Source of the DNA: Gemmatimonadaceae bacterium
GTDB taxonomy: Bacteria > Gemmatimonadota > Gemmatimonadetes > Gemmatimonadales > Gemmatimonadaceae
NCBI GenBank assembly: GCA_035606695.1
Contig: DATNEW010000028.1
Location: 90,854 to 154,853, forward strand
Length of the DNA stretch: 64,000 nt
Direction: 5' to 3'
The position numbers were made by a program, and so were the translations under genes. Every line of letters begins with the position of its first letter. Position 1 is the first letter of the stretch. This document shows positions 1-8,398 of the stretch, in pieces. The notes under the pieces were generated by a model. That model was not told the DNA's origin. It saw nothing but the letters and a program-made list of their open reading frames with translations, and did no database searches.

Positions 1-961
1 GAGCAACGCGCTGCAGCAGCAGCAATCCGCCGCGGACGGCGCCGTTGCCGACGTACCCGTTCGTGGCACCGGATCGCTGTTCGGCCGGTGTGGTGTTGTC
101 GGTGATGGCCTCCTGAACGAGGCTCGCCACCGCCTCGTGCACGAAGCCGAATAGCGCATTCGGTGCGGCGTCCGGCGTGCGCGGATACTCGACCGCGATC
201 ACGTTGGTTCGATTGCTGGTGTTGATCGTACGTCCTTCGCCGCCCAACGGCACCGAGAGAATCAATTCACCCGCGGCCTGTTGCGTGTTGTTGAGAAAGC
301 GCGACAGCTTCGGGTAGTACTGGCCGGCCCAGAGCTGGTTGAATTGCGCGAATGCCGCGCCGCGCGTCGATTGCTGGTCCAACCAGTACGCGTGATAGAA
401 TCGCGTGCTCTCGTCCTGCAGGCTCTGCACGAACAACCGAGCCCAATTGCGATCGGCCGGTGTCGGAAAGTTCGCGGCGAGCAGCGCGATCTCCTGCTGC
501 ATCATCGGATCGGACGCGGCGCGCGGATCACCGTTCGCGCGGATGAACAGGTCGGTGGCGTTCACGATTTCCTGAAATGACGAGAAGTACATCGCCAGGA
601 ACTGTGCGTTGGCCAGCGATGGCGTCGTGGCGAACCGCTGCGAGAGCTGCTGGCGATTCGCGTCGAGATTCGTGACGACGTTGCGCTGCTTCTTGAGATT
701 GGTGATTTCCTGCTTGTACCCGCGCAGGAAGAACGGCACGTGTCCGGTATCGCTCGTCAGCATCGCGAAACCGTGCAGCCAGAGATCGACGTGTTCTTCG
801 GTACCGACACGCCATCCGCGCTGTTGCACCGCCGCGCCGGTGTTCGGCACCGCGGGCCCGGGCGCGCCTGCGCTCGTGGAGCCAGCCGTGCCCGCAGTCG
901 GCACACAACTCGAAGCGAGGAGCGCCGACAGCATGGCGCCGGCAAAAGTACGAACGTGCAT
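1..961 (-). CDS. Lipoprotein of unknown function (C-terminus off window)
   Basis: An open frame of 320 codons runs leftward from ATG at 961 and leaves the window without a stop, so the C-terminus is missing. The N-terminus is a short signal peptide ending in the lipobox LLASSC (Cys19), so the protein is predicted to be lipidated and membrane-anchored. A Thr/Ala/Gly/Pro-rich spacer (about residues 20-50) is followed by a folded-looking part rich in Gln, Asn and aromatic residues (for example RFYHAYWLDQQS). I see no catalytic motif and recognise no family. It is the last visible member of a leftward run of genes starting at 4991, about 80 bases after the zinc-ribbon gene. Confidence 0.75.
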   Translation of the reverse strand, partial: MHVRTFAGAMLSALLASSCVPTAGTAGSTSAGAPGPAVPNTGAAVQQRGWRVGTEEHVDLWLHGFAMLTSDTGHVPFFLRGYKQEITNLKKQRNVVTNLDANRQQLSQRFATTPSLANAQFLAMYFSSFQEIVNATDLFIRANGDPRAASDPMMQQEIALLAANFPTPADRNWARLFVQSLQDESTRFYHAYWLDQQSTRGAAFAQFNQLWAGQYYPKLSRFLNNTQQAAGELILSVPLGGEGRTINTSNRTNVIAVEYPRTPDAAPNALFGFVHEAVASLVQEAITDNTTPAEQRSGATNGYVGNGAVRGGLLLLQRVA

Positions 962-1042
962 GATCACATGACTCGATGCTGAAGTCCTGGCCTGAAGTAC
1001 CGCAAGGCTCTCCTGCAAGAGCGGGGCGAGCCTTGGATCGGC

Positions 1043-1792
1043 TCAGCGAGCGGCCGGCCGTCCGCAGACGGGACAGAATTTCCAGCCCACCTCGAGCTCG
1101 GCGCCGCATGCCTGGCAATTCATCGTCGTCAGATTCTGCCCGCAATGCGGACAGAATGTGATCGGACGTCCGGGCGGCAGCACCTCGTCGCACGCCCGGC
1201 AGTGCTCGCCGGGCGCGGGGGTGATCGCCTTCGCGCCGGTGCGTGAGGGCATGGCCATCGACGGCACGGACGGCGTCGCCGGCGTCGAGCTCGAAGGAGT
1301 CGCTCGCGGCTCGGATGGCGCGCGCCGCGCCTGGGGCGTCTGGGGCACCTGGGGCGCCGCGACCGTCGGTGCTTCCACGACACGCGCCGGCGGAGTAGCG
1401 GTCACGTGTCCCACCACCGGCGCCGCGAGCGGCGTCGACGTATCGTCGGGCCCCGCCTCGAGACTGCGCAGCGCGGCCGGCGCCAGCGAGACCATGGCGC
1501 TTGCGAACTTTCTAAACGCCGCCGGATCCGGATTCTTCGCCGACAACTCGCGCTTCAACGATTCGCGCATCTGGTCGTCGACGAGCAGATAATCCCGCAT
1601 GCCCGAGAGCAGCTCCGTGAGCGCGATCTCGTAATCGTCGTTCGACTCCAGCCCGAGCTCCCGACGATGCAGCCGATAGGGCAGAATCGTCGACTGCAGC
1701 GTCGCGACGTCGAACGGCTCGGTCAGATACTGCGGAAACCTGGAGCGAACCACTCGCACCAGGTGGCGGTACATGCGGTCGAGATTGTCCAT
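1043..1792 (-). CDS. Zinc-ribbon protein with Pro/Ala-rich linker
   Basis: 249 residues. The N-terminal ~110 residues look helical and cytoplasmic (MDNLDRMYRHLVRVVRSRF onward). Residues ~115-190 form a low-complexity Pro/Ala/Thr/Ser linker. The C-terminus carries two CxxC...CxxC zinc ribbons in tandem (CRACDEV...CPHCGQ and CQACGAE...CPVCGR), the double zinc ribbon seen in many bacterial adaptor or regulatory proteins. Specific role unknown. The start lies four bases from the stop of the upstream small membrane gene, so the two are probably co-transcribed. Its coding on this strand is supported by the eight regularly spaced cysteines. Confidence 0.85.
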   Translation of the reverse strand: MDNLDRMYRHLVRVVRSRFPQYLTEPFDVATLQSTILPYRLHRRELGLESNDDYEIALTELLSGMRDYLLVDDQMRESLKRELSAKNPDPAAFRKFASAMVSLAPAALRSLEAGPDDTSTPLAAPVVGHVTATPPARVVEAPTVAAPQVPQTPQARRAPSEPRATPSSSTPATPSVPSMAMPSRTGAKAITPAPGEHCRACDEVLPPGRPITFCPHCGQNLTTMNCQACGAELEVGWKFCPVCGRPAAR

Positions 1793-1796
1793 GGCC

Positions 1797-1979
1797 TCAC
1801 GGCTTCATTGCTTCGTTCACTCGCCTGTTGTGCTCATCCTGCGCTTCCTGAATCTTAGACGCGCCGAATTTGTCCAACGCGCGCGCGACGATGGACGGCT
1901 TTCCCGCCGACCCTTCGTCGAACCCCCAGTGATACCCCATCGCGACGCCAAGGATCAGAGCTGCCACCAACCGTCTCAT
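1797..1979 (-). CDS. Small membrane-anchored protein
   Basis: A 60-residue product with an N-terminal hydrophobic segment (RRLVAALILGVAMGYHWGF) that could be a single membrane anchor or an uncleaved signal, followed by a charged helical tail (KIQEAQDEHNRRVNEAMKP). It fits neatly between rnhA-like (27 bases away) and the zinc-ribbon gene (4 bases away), on the same strand. No family recognised; support is from spacing, composition and the sensible anchor-plus-helix layout. Confidence 0.6.
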   Translation of the reverse strand: MRRLVAALILGVAMGYHWGFDEGSAGKPSIVARALDKFGASKIQEAQDEHNRRVNEAMKP

Positions 1980-2006
1980 AACACACTCCCCGTCCGCGAC
2001 GCGGAC

Positions 2007-2672
2007 TCAGGTGAGCGTGGTCGGAGGCCTCACGATCGGATAGGAACGGAGCGCCTTGAAGCCCGCGTCGTCCGGAAACGACTGCGGCTCCGCCGCTGCC
2101 ATGCGCCCCTTCGCGCGCTCTGCGGCCAACCACGCATCGAACTGCGACGCGACGATGCCGCCGGAGCTGGTCTGCTCCTTTGCCGCACGCGTCGCCAGAT
2201 GATTCGCGTACTCGTTCTGCGGATGCCCTTCGTGCCCGCGCACCCAGCGCCAACAGACCTGATGTCCGCGCACGGCGTCGACGGCCTCGATCCACAATTC
2301 GAGATTAAGTATCGGCCCGTCTTTCTTCTTCCACCCGCGCGACATCCAGCCGAACACCCATTCGCTCATGCCCTTCACCAGGTACTGCGAGTCGCTGGTG
2401 AACGTCACACGAAAGCGTACGCCCTTCCGCGAGATGTTCCGGAAGGCTTCGATCACGCTCCGGAGCGCCATGCGGTTGTTCGTGGTGTCTGGCTCCGAGA
2501 CCCAGTAATCCCATCGCGTGAGGTTCCCGGTCTCGAGGCTTACATACTCGATGACGCCCGCGGCCCCGCCCGGGTTACTTCCTTCGCGGCCGTTCCCCGG
2601 GCACGACTCGTCCGCGTAGATCGCGAGCATCGGCCGCTCGGCCGTCGATTCCGCCGGGTCGCGCTCGGTCAC
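2007..2672 (-). CDS. rnhA: RNase HI-family protein with altered active site
   Basis: 221 residues resembling ribonuclease HI, which cleaves the RNA strand of RNA-DNA hybrids. Recognisable blocks are IYADESCPGNG (first catalytic Asp, D21), TNNRMALRSVIEAF, TFTSDSQYLVKGM (third catalytic Asp) and WVRGHEGHPQNEYANHLA. Compared with the E. coli enzyme, the second carboxylate (Glu of NNRMEL) is Ala and the fourth (Asp134) is Asn; the residue after D21 is Glu rather than Gly. It is therefore either a subfamily with a rearranged metal site or a reduced-activity form. It also has a ~50-residue C-terminal extension. Its start overlaps the stop of the upstream 72-aa gene (ATGA). Symbol used by homology only. 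Confidence 0.8.
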   Translation of the reverse strand: MTERDPAESTAERPMLAIYADESCPGNGREGSNPGGAAGVIEYVSLETGNLTRWDYWVSEPDTTNNRMALRSVIEAFRNISRKGVRFRVTFTSDSQYLVKGMSEWVFGWMSRGWKKKDGPILNLELWIEAVDAVRGHQVCWRWVRGHEGHPQNEYANHLATRAAKEQTSSGGIVASQFDAWLAAERAKGRMAAAEPQSFPDDAGFKALRSYPIVRPPTTLT

Positions 2673-2887
2673 GGAATGGCCTCGATCCGATCGATCTCAT
2701 CGAGATAGATCGTCATTTCATGCCCCGTCGTCGGATTGCGCGCCTCGATCGCCTCGCGGCCATCGCGCACATGCAGCACCAACGGAATGAGCACATGCTC
2801 ACGCCGTCCCCGCCGCTGCACCGCGACGCGCCTCCCTCGCGCGACCGCCTGCTCCAACACCTCGTACTGCGCGTGCGTCAACTGCAT
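2669..2887 (-). CDS. Small protein of unknown function (72 aa)
   Basis: Start chosen at ATG 2887 because the upstream peptidase stop overlaps it (TGATG) and the downstream rnhA-like start overlaps its stop; this tight packing supports the 72-residue form over a longer frame that would run inside the peptidase gene. The product begins MQLTHAQYEVLEQAV, has a basic stretch RRGRRE and ends in acidic strands (EMTIYLDEIDRIEAIP). No family recognised. It is translationally coupled to both neighbours. Confidence 0.65.
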   Translation of the reverse strand: MQLTHAQYEVLEQAVARGRRVAVQRRGRREHVLIPLVLHVRDGREAIEARNPTTGHEMTIYLDEIDRIEAIP

Positions 2888-4044
2888 CAGCTCTCCGTCC
2901 CTCGGCACCAATCCACCGCCAGCCGCGCCAGCACCGTCGTCGCGCGCTCGATCTCGGCGACCGGAACATATTCCTCCGCGGCGTGCGCCAGCGAAATGTC
3001 GCCCGGCCCGAAGCAGATCGCCGGAATGCCCGCCGCGTTCAACAACGCCGCATCGGTCCACGCCGTCATTCCCTCGACGCGAACCTCTTCGTCGACCCAG
3101 CGCATCGCGCGATCCAACGCCTGCACGATCGGCGCGTTCATGCTCACATCGCTCGGGCCCTGCGAAAACGTCGTTCGCACCGTGCCGTGAAACGTCGGCC
3201 GTCGCTCGGCGCAGGTGTTGAGTAAACTCATAATTTCCGCCTCGACCTGCTCGACGCTCTCACCGGGAATCGTCCGCCGCTCGATGCGCACCGTACACGT
3301 CTCCGGATACGTCGACATGCCCGTGCCGCCCTCGATCAACGACGCATGCACCGACGGTCTGCCGAGCAGCCTGTGTGAGCGCGTTGCCAGCTCTCCGCCG
3401 TCGAACCGATCGAGCTCCGCGAGAAATAGCCCGGCGTGCCGAATGGCATCCACGCCAAGATCCCACCGGCTTCCGTGCGCCGCGCGACCGGTCGTCGTCA
3501 CGTCCAGCCACACGAAGCCAAGATGGCTGGGCATGATGCACAGCCGCGTCGGCTCCGTCACGATCGCCGCATCCGCACGGACGCCGCTCTCCACCAACGC
3601 GCGCGTGCCGATGCTCTCGAACTCCTCGTCCGCCACCGCCGCGATGACGACCTCGCCCTCGATGTCATCCGCGATGCGCGCCGCCGCCGCACACATCGCG
3701 GCGACGCCGGCTTTCATGTCACACGACCCGCGTCCATAAATCAGCCCGTTCGACTCCGCGGCATCCCACGCCGCGTGCGACATGCCGTCGATGCCCACGA
3801 CGTCGAGATGCCCGTTGAACATCAGACTCCGCGCGCCTGCCTTCCCGACGCGCGCCACGACATTCGGCCGCCCCGGCACGGCCTCGTGCAGCTCGGCGCG
3901 GAATCCCCATGACACGAGCACATCGCGCAACGCGCGCGCGACCTTCGCTTCGCCCGGTCCGCCAGGCACCAGTGAAGGATTTCGTGAGTCGATGCGAACC
4001 AGTTCCCGCGTCAGCGCTGCGGCGTCGCCCCGCGCTAGGTGCAC
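2887..4044 (-). CDS. M20-family metallopeptidase / deacylase (ArgE/DapE-like)
   Basis: 385 residues from a GTG at 4044, which overlaps the last codons of the GHMP kinase. Family members are cytoplasmic di-zinc hydrolases that remove acyl groups or cleave dipeptides. Metal-binding blocks are visible: NGHLDVV (His, Asp), GRGSCDMKAG (Asp bridge), ADEEFESIGT (catalytic Glu pair), TEPT (Asp/Glu) and a late ICFGPGD...HAAEEYV (His). The dimerisation domain sits between (TTGRAAHGS). Exact substrate cannot be assigned; acetylornithine or succinyl-diaminopimelate deacylase are the usual annotations. Earlier in-frame starts lie inside the kinase gene and give Arg-rich non-family sequence, so I reject them. 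Confidence 0.88.
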   Translation of the reverse strand: MHLARGDAAALTRELVRIDSRNPSLVPGGPGEAKVARALRDVLVSWGFRAELHEAVPGRPNVVARVGKAGARSLMFNGHLDVVGIDGMSHAAWDAAESNGLIYGRGSCDMKAGVAAMCAAAARIADDIEGEVVIAAVADEEFESIGTRALVESGVRADAAIVTEPTRLCIMPSHLGFVWLDVTTTGRAAHGSRWDLGVDAIRHAGLFLAELDRFDGGELATRSHRLLGRPSVHASLIEGGTGMSTYPETCTVRIERRTIPGESVEQVEAEIMSLLNTCAERRPTFHGTVRTTFSQGPSDVSMNAPIVQALDRAMRWVDEEVRVEGMTAWTDAALLNAAGIPAICFGPGDISLAHAAEEYVPVAEIERATTVLARLAVDWCRGTES

Positions 4045-4991
4045 CGCTCCACTCCGGACTCGTCGATCGAGAAGTCGAGAATCTCTCCGAGCGGCGCGAT
4101 CGCGTCGCGCACCTTCTGCACCCGATCGGCGCGCGCCATCACCAGGACGCACCCGCCGCCCGACGCGCCAAGCGCCTTGCCGCCGAGTGCGCCGGCATCG
4201 CGCGCGCGCGCGAGGATGTCGTCGATGGTCTGCGTCGGAATCGACGGATGCAACGACCGCTGACACTCCCACTGCTCGGCGACCAATCGTCCGAGCGCGT
4301 CGAGATCGCCCGCGACCAACGTCTCGGGCATGCGCTCCGCATTTTGGCGCATGCGCCGCAGCGCCTCGAGCACATTCGGATCCTTCTTGCGATACGCGTC
4401 GAGCACGGCGTCGATCGTGGCGCCGGAGACTCGACTCTGGCCCGTATAGATCACGATGCACTGCCGCTCCAGGTCCTTCTTGACCTTCATCCGCAGCGCG
4501 ATCGTGCGCACGTCGACGCGGCCGTTGGCGAAGCGCAGGCCGAGCGCGCCGCCGTACGCCGCGGCGTAGTGGTCCTGCCGCCCGCCAGAGATGCCGAGGT
4601 CCGAGATCTCGATGTCGCGGCTCAGTTCGGCGATCGCCGTCGGCATCATCTTCTCGCCGCGCGATGCAGCGAGCGCGGCCACCGTCGCGACGCCGACCGC
4701 CGACGACCCGCCAAGCCCCGCGCCGATCGGAAAGTCGTTGCGAATCTCGATGTGCGCGTCGAGCATCCGAAACCGGCGCGCCGCGGCGACCGCGATCGAA
4801 CGATCACCGGGGTCGGTCGCCGCCGGGCCATCCGTGCTACTGCCCATGCGGTCCACCGTCACGGTCGCGTACCGCGAGATGGCGATGTTGCAGACGAACC
4901 CGCCCATCTCGTCCGAGTAGGGGGGTACGTCGGTCCAACCGCCTCCGAAGTCGATCCGTGTCGGCGCGCGCGTGACGATGCGTTGCGGCAA
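4035..4991 (-). CDS. GHMP-family sugar kinase
   Basis: 318 residues. Motif 1 RAPTRIDFGGGWTDVPPY and motif 2 PIGAGLGGSSAVG (ATP loop), then GALGGKALGASGGGCVL (motif 3), mark a GHMP kinase. The N-terminal block is like the heptose-7-phosphate/fucose kinase branch (HddA/FGGY-independent fucokinase type), so a phosphorylated-sugar activation step is likely; the exact sugar is not determinable. Cytosolic, no signal peptide. First gene of the leftward run, divergent from otsA with a 94-base shared promoter region; its stop overlaps the M20 gene start. Confidence 0.88.
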   Translation of the reverse strand: MPQRIVTRAPTRIDFGGGWTDVPPYSDEMGGFVCNIAISRYATVTVDRMGSSTDGPAATDPGDRSIAVAAARRFRMLDAHIEIRNDFPIGAGLGGSSAVGVATVAALAASRGEKMMPTAIAELSRDIEISDLGISGGRQDHYAAAYGGALGLRFANGRVDVRTIALRMKVKKDLERQCIVIYTGQSRVSGATIDAVLDAYRKKDPNVLEALRRMRQNAERMPETLVAGDLDALGRLVAEQWECQRSLHPSIPTQTIDDILARARDAGALGGKALGASGGGCVLVMARADRVQKVRDAIAPLGEILDFSIDESGVERCT

Positions 4992-5084
4992 GTGGGCTCA
5001 GGAAATGGTCGAGGTAAACATACTCTCTTGGCAGAATTCCGTCTCGCGTAACGGGCATAGCTGTTGCTGCCTGATGCATGCCCC

Positions 5085-6590
5085 ATGGTGGACATCACGC
5101 ACTATCTGAACGATTGCAAGTTCATCCTCGTGTCCAACCGCGAGCCGTACGAGCACATGCGCGGCGTACAGGGGATCGAAGTCAAACAACCCGCCGGCGG
5201 ATTGGTCACCGCGCTCGACCCCACCATGCGCCACACGCATGGAACGTGGGTCGCCTGGGGATCCGGCACCGCCGATCACGACGTCGCCGACGAAACGGGA
5301 CGCGTCGCCGTACCGCCCCCACCCGACGAAGCCTGCTACACGCTGCGCCGCGTCTGGCTCGACGACGCCGACGTCAACGGCTACTACCACGGCTTCGCCA
5401 ATCGCGCGCTGTGGCCGCTGTGCCACATGCTCATCCAGCACTTCGAGTATCGCACGGAATACTGGGAGCGGTACCGTACCGTCAATCTTCGCTTCGCCCA
5501 CGCCGTGGCCGACGAAGCGGAGCGCTGCACCGGCCGCGCCATGGCCTGGATTCAGGACTACCATTTCGCGCTCGCCGCGGAGTTTCTGCGCGCCATGCGG
5601 CCGTCGCTCTTCATTCACCAGTTCTGGCACATTCCATTTCCACCGCCCGACATCCTCCGCATGCTGCCCGCCGGCACGCACGAAGCAGTGCTACGAGGAC
5701 TGCTCGGCAACGACTTGATGGAATTTCAGATCGACCGCTATGCCGTGAATTTTCTCGACTGCGTCGATCGATTCATTCCCGAGGCGCGCGTCGATCACGT
5801 GCGTCAAACGGTGTCGTTCCGCGACCGCCTCGTCACCGTCGGCGCCTTCCCGATCAGCATCGACGTCGACCGCTTCGAGACCATGGCGTCGACGCCGGAA
5901 AGTGTCGCGCGCGTCGAGACGCTTCGCGGCCGCTACGCCAAAGGCGACCGGCAGCTGGGCGTCTGTGTGGATCGGATCGACTACACGAAAGGCATTCCCG
6001 AACGCATCCGCGCGCTCGAGACCCTGTGGACCGAATTTCCCGAGCTCCGCTCGCGCTTCACCTTCATCTTCGTCTGCACGCCCTCGCGCACCGACCTGCC
6101 CGCGTACAACAATCTCGAGCGCGAAGTCACTCAATCCGTCATCGACATCAACGCCAAATTCGGCACCGACGACTGGACGCCGATCGTGTTGATCAACGAG
6201 AACGTCGATTCCGATCTGCTCGCCGGCGTCTATCGCTCGGCCGATCTCTGCATCGTGTCGTCGCTGCAGGACGGAATGAATCTCGTGGCCAAGGAATTCG
6301 TCGCGTGCCAGCTCGACGAACGCGGCGTACTCCTCCTCAGCCGCTTCACCGGATCGGCGGAAGAGATCGACGGCGCGCTGCTCATCAATCCGTTCAACAT
6401 CGACGGATTCGTCGGCGCCATTCGCACCGCGCTCGAGATGTCGCCGGAAGAGCGCCGGCGACGGATGCATCGCATGCGCCGCCAACTTCACAACTCGACC
6501 ATCTTCGACTGGCTCGACTCCATTCTCGCGCGCTCGACGGAGATCATGTCGCAGCAGGCGGGACGCACCCGGCGCGTCGCCGCCGTCTGA
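5085..6590 (+). CDS. otsA: Trehalose-6-phosphate synthase-type glycosyltransferase (GT20)
   Basis: 501 residues from ATG 5085 (a TTG seven codons upstream is possible). GT20 enzymes join a nucleotide-activated glucose to glucose-6-phosphate. Visible signatures: FILVSNREPYEH and PAGGLVTALDP at the N-terminus, WIQDYHFALAAEFLR, GAFPISIDVDRF, VCVDRIDYTKGIPERI, and the nucleotide-sugar site DGMNLVAKEF. Several blocks (NGYYHGFANRALWPLCHML) differ from the classical enterobacterial enzyme, so glucosylglycerol-phosphate synthase is an alternative, but the adjacent phosphatase four bases downstream supports a two-step compatible-solute pathway. Cytoplasmic. Confidence 0.9.
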   Translation: MVDITHYLNDCKFILVSNREPYEHMRGVQGIEVKQPAGGLVTALDPTMRHTHGTWVAWGSGTADHDVADETGRVAVPPPPDEACYTLRRVWLDDADVNGYYHGFANRALWPLCHMLIQHFEYRTEYWERYRTVNLRFAHAVADEAERCTGRAMAWIQDYHFALAAEFLRAMRPSLFIHQFWHIPFPPPDILRMLPAGTHEAVLRGLLGNDLMEFQIDRYAVNFLDCVDRFIPEARVDHVRQTVSFRDRLVTVGAFPISIDVDRFETMASTPESVARVETLRGRYAKGDRQLGVCVDRIDYTKGIPERIRALETLWTEFPELRSRFTFIFVCTPSRTDLPAYNNLEREVTQSVIDINAKFGTDDWTPIVLINENVDSDLLAGVYRSADLCIVSSLQDGMNLVAKEFVACQLDERGVLLLSRFTGSAEEIDGALLINPFNIDGFVGAIRTALEMSPEERRRRMHRMRRQLHNSTIFDWLDSILARSTEIMSQQAGRTRRVAAV

Positions 6591-6594
6591 CGGC

Positions 6595-7413
6595 ATGACG
6601 ACCATCGAGGCGCTTCCCGTTCCGCCGGCCATGGCCGAGCGACTTGGCGGCCGGCCGTTGTTGCTGTTGCTCGACGTGGATGGAACGCTCTCGCCGATCG
6701 CGCCGCGTCCGGAATACGCCACCGTTCCGGCCGAGACCCAGCATGCGATCGCGACGTTGACGTCATTGCCGAACGTGCATGTCGCGATCGTCTCCGGACG
6801 AAGCGCGAACGACGCGCGCCGCATGGTCTGCGTCGACGACGCGTGGGTCATCGGCAATCACGGCATCGAGACCGCGGCGCCCAATCAAGCGGCGACCGCG
6901 CGCGACGACGTGGCGCAGTTCGCCGATCGTATCGCACTCGCCTCCGATCGCGCGTGCGCGATCGCCGACGCCATCGAGGGGCGAGGGGTGATCGTCGAGA
7001 ACAAGGGCTGGACGCTGAGCGTGCATTATCGCCTCGCTCATCCGCGCATCGTCCCCGATCTCACGAAGCAGATCGAGCGCATCGCCGAGGACCTGGGGCT
7101 CCGCGTCACGCGCGGAAAGGAAGTCCTCGAGGTTCGGCCGCCGGTCGACGTCGACAAAGGGACCGCCGCCGTGGCGCTCGCCGACGCCCTGGGCGCGCTG
7201 CACGACGAGGCATCGGTTCTGTGCGCGGGCGACGATCGGACCGACGAGGACATGTTTCGCAGCTTGCGCGCGCGTCAGCCGCGCGCGGTCACCGTCCACG
7301 TCGGCGTCGAGACGAGTCTCGATCGAACGCTCGCGGAATTCAGCGTGCCTGATACGGATGCAATGCGCGAGTTGCTCGAGTGGCTCGCGCGGGAACGGAG
7401 CGGCGCGCCATAA
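6595..7413 (+). CDS. otsB: Trehalose-6-phosphate phosphatase (HAD family)
   Basis: 272 residues, start four bases after otsA, so co-transcribed. HAD motif I is LLLDVDGTLSPI with the nucleophile/acid pair D27 and D29; motif II is IVSGRS; ENKGWTLSVHYR is the OtsB cap region; motif III/IV is CAGDDRTDEDMF. It hydrolyses the sugar phosphate made by the upstream GT20 enzyme, giving trehalose (or glucosylglycerol if the partner is that variant). The stop codon lies inside the first unit of a 14-bp tandem repeat. Confidence 0.93.
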   Translation: MTTIEALPVPPAMAERLGGRPLLLLLDVDGTLSPIAPRPEYATVPAETQHAIATLTSLPNVHVAIVSGRSANDARRMVCVDDAWVIGNHGIETAAPNQAATARDDVAQFADRIALASDRACAIADAIEGRGVIVENKGWTLSVHYRLAHPRIVPDLTKQIERIAEDLGLRVTRGKEVLEVRPPVDVDKGTAAVALADALGALHDEASVLCAGDDRTDEDMFRSLRARQPRAVTVHVGVETSLDRTLAEFSVPDTDAMRELLEWLARERSGAP

Positions 7414-7470
7414 AACGCGCGCCATAAAACGCGCGGCGTAAAACGCGCGGCGTAAAACGCGCGGCTATCG
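7405..7470. repeat. 14-bp tandem repeat spanning two convergent stop codons
   Basis: Four full units of a 14-mer: two of GCGCCATAAAACGC (7405-7432) and two of GCGGCGTAAAACGC (7433-7460), then a partial fifth. The TAA of otsB is in unit 1; the TAG of the convergent gene on the other strand is in the partial fifth unit. The paired variants suggest two rounds of duplication. Copy-number change would not alter otsB but could move the reading end of the opposite gene. Confidence 0.9.
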
Positions 7471-8226
7471 CTTTCCTTTCTTTGCCGTCTTCGATGCCGG
7501 CGCCGGCTTGCTCGTTTTCGACGCTTTCGCCGGCGCTTTGGCCGCTACCTTCGGCGGGGCTTTTGCCGGTGCCTTCGAAGGACCTTTCGCAGGAGCCTTC
7601 GCTGCCGGCTTGGTTGCCGGCTTGGCCGCCGGCTGGGCTGCCGTGTTCGCTGGAGCTTTCGCGGCGGGCTTCGGTGCAGACTTGAGCGGCGCCGCACTCT
7701 TCGTGGGAACCACGGGCTTCGAGTTCGCGCCGTTCGACGCCGGTGCGGCTCCCGCCGGCGGAACGATCGGCCGCGGCCCGCGAAACGGCGGTGCCGCAGC
7801 AGCGGCGGCCGCGGCTCTCGCCGCGGACTCCGCTTTCGCCGTCGCCGCCTTTTCCGCGGCGACCTTCGAGGCCGTCGGGCGCTCTCGTTCACTCACCGGA
7901 CGACGCTGATGCGCCGCCTCGGCATCCCGGATGAGGCTGTCGGCTTCTTCCGGCGTCATTTGCCCGCGACGCACCATGTAGTTGACGAGATCGCGCGCGC
8001 TCTCGATGGCGAATCCGGCGATCCCGGCGCCCGCGCTGATCACGTCTTTCATCGCGGCGGCAACCTTCGTCCCCGCCTCCTGACTGATCAGCTGGGCCCG
8101 CTCCGCCAACTCGGCAACGGTGTCACGCATGTCGTTGCCGCGTCTGCCCGGTCCAGCCCCTCGGTGCGCGGCGGGCGCACCGGCTGCCGGAGGTGGTGTG
8201 GGACTGCTGTGAGGCTTGTCCACCAT
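7465..8226 (-). CDS. Phasin-like protein with histone-H1-like Ala/Lys/Pro tail
   Basis: 253 residues from ATG 8226 (an in-frame ATG 29 codons upstream gives a less likely extension). Residues ~30-110 are amphipathic helix (AELAERAQLISQEAGTKV, then SARDLVNYMVRRGQMTPEEA), similar to phasin/poly-hydroxyalkanoate regulator proteins. Residues ~125-253 are low complexity, built of AAKPAAKAPAK-type repeats and ending KTAKKGKR, like histone H1 and the tail of PhaF-type phasins that bind DNA. A role in granule or nucleoid association is inference. Convergent with otsB; divergent from the CoA-transferase gene. Confidence 0.75.
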   Translation of the reverse strand: MVDKPHSSPTPPPAAGAPAAHRGAGPGRRGNDMRDTVAELAERAQLISQEAGTKVAAAMKDVISAGAGIAGFAIESARDLVNYMVRRGQMTPEEADSLIRDAEAAHQRRPVSERERPTASKVAAEKAATAKAESAARAAAAAAAAPPFRGPRPIVPPAGAAPASNGANSKPVVPTKSAAPLKSAPKPAAKAPANTAAQPAAKPATKPAAKAPAKGPSKAPAKAPPKVAAKAPAKASKTSKPAPASKTAKKGKR

Positions 8227-8398
8227 ATCGATAACCGGGGGATGGGCGGGGTAGGCGGTTCGTTGCGGCGGGTCGCCGGAAGTATATGATACGCAATTAT
8301 GTACGCAAGCCAACGCGAGCGCGCTGGCCGAGGATGATGCGTACTGGTCTAATTAATACTAGTACTGCTACATTATAACGACATCATGACGACATTAA
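8227..8398. promoter_or_regulatory. AT-rich divergent intergenic region
   Basis: 172 bases between the phasin-like gene (minus) and the CoA-transferase (plus). The stretch 8350-8398 is clearly AT-rich for this genome (AATTAATACTAGTACTG, then CATTATAACG) and contains candidate -10 elements for the plus-strand gene. No operator could be defined. Confidence 0.4.

Noticed and set aside
528..1193. Long minus-strand frame over the lipoprotein/zinc-ribbon junction
   Set aside because: Arg/Ala-rich sequence without motifs, overlapping the real lipoprotein frame that carries a lipobox; it is a shadow.
4998..5681. 227-aa frame opposite otsA
   Set aside because: Fully inside the GT20 gene on the other strand; no motif and biased composition typical of GC-rich antisense frames.
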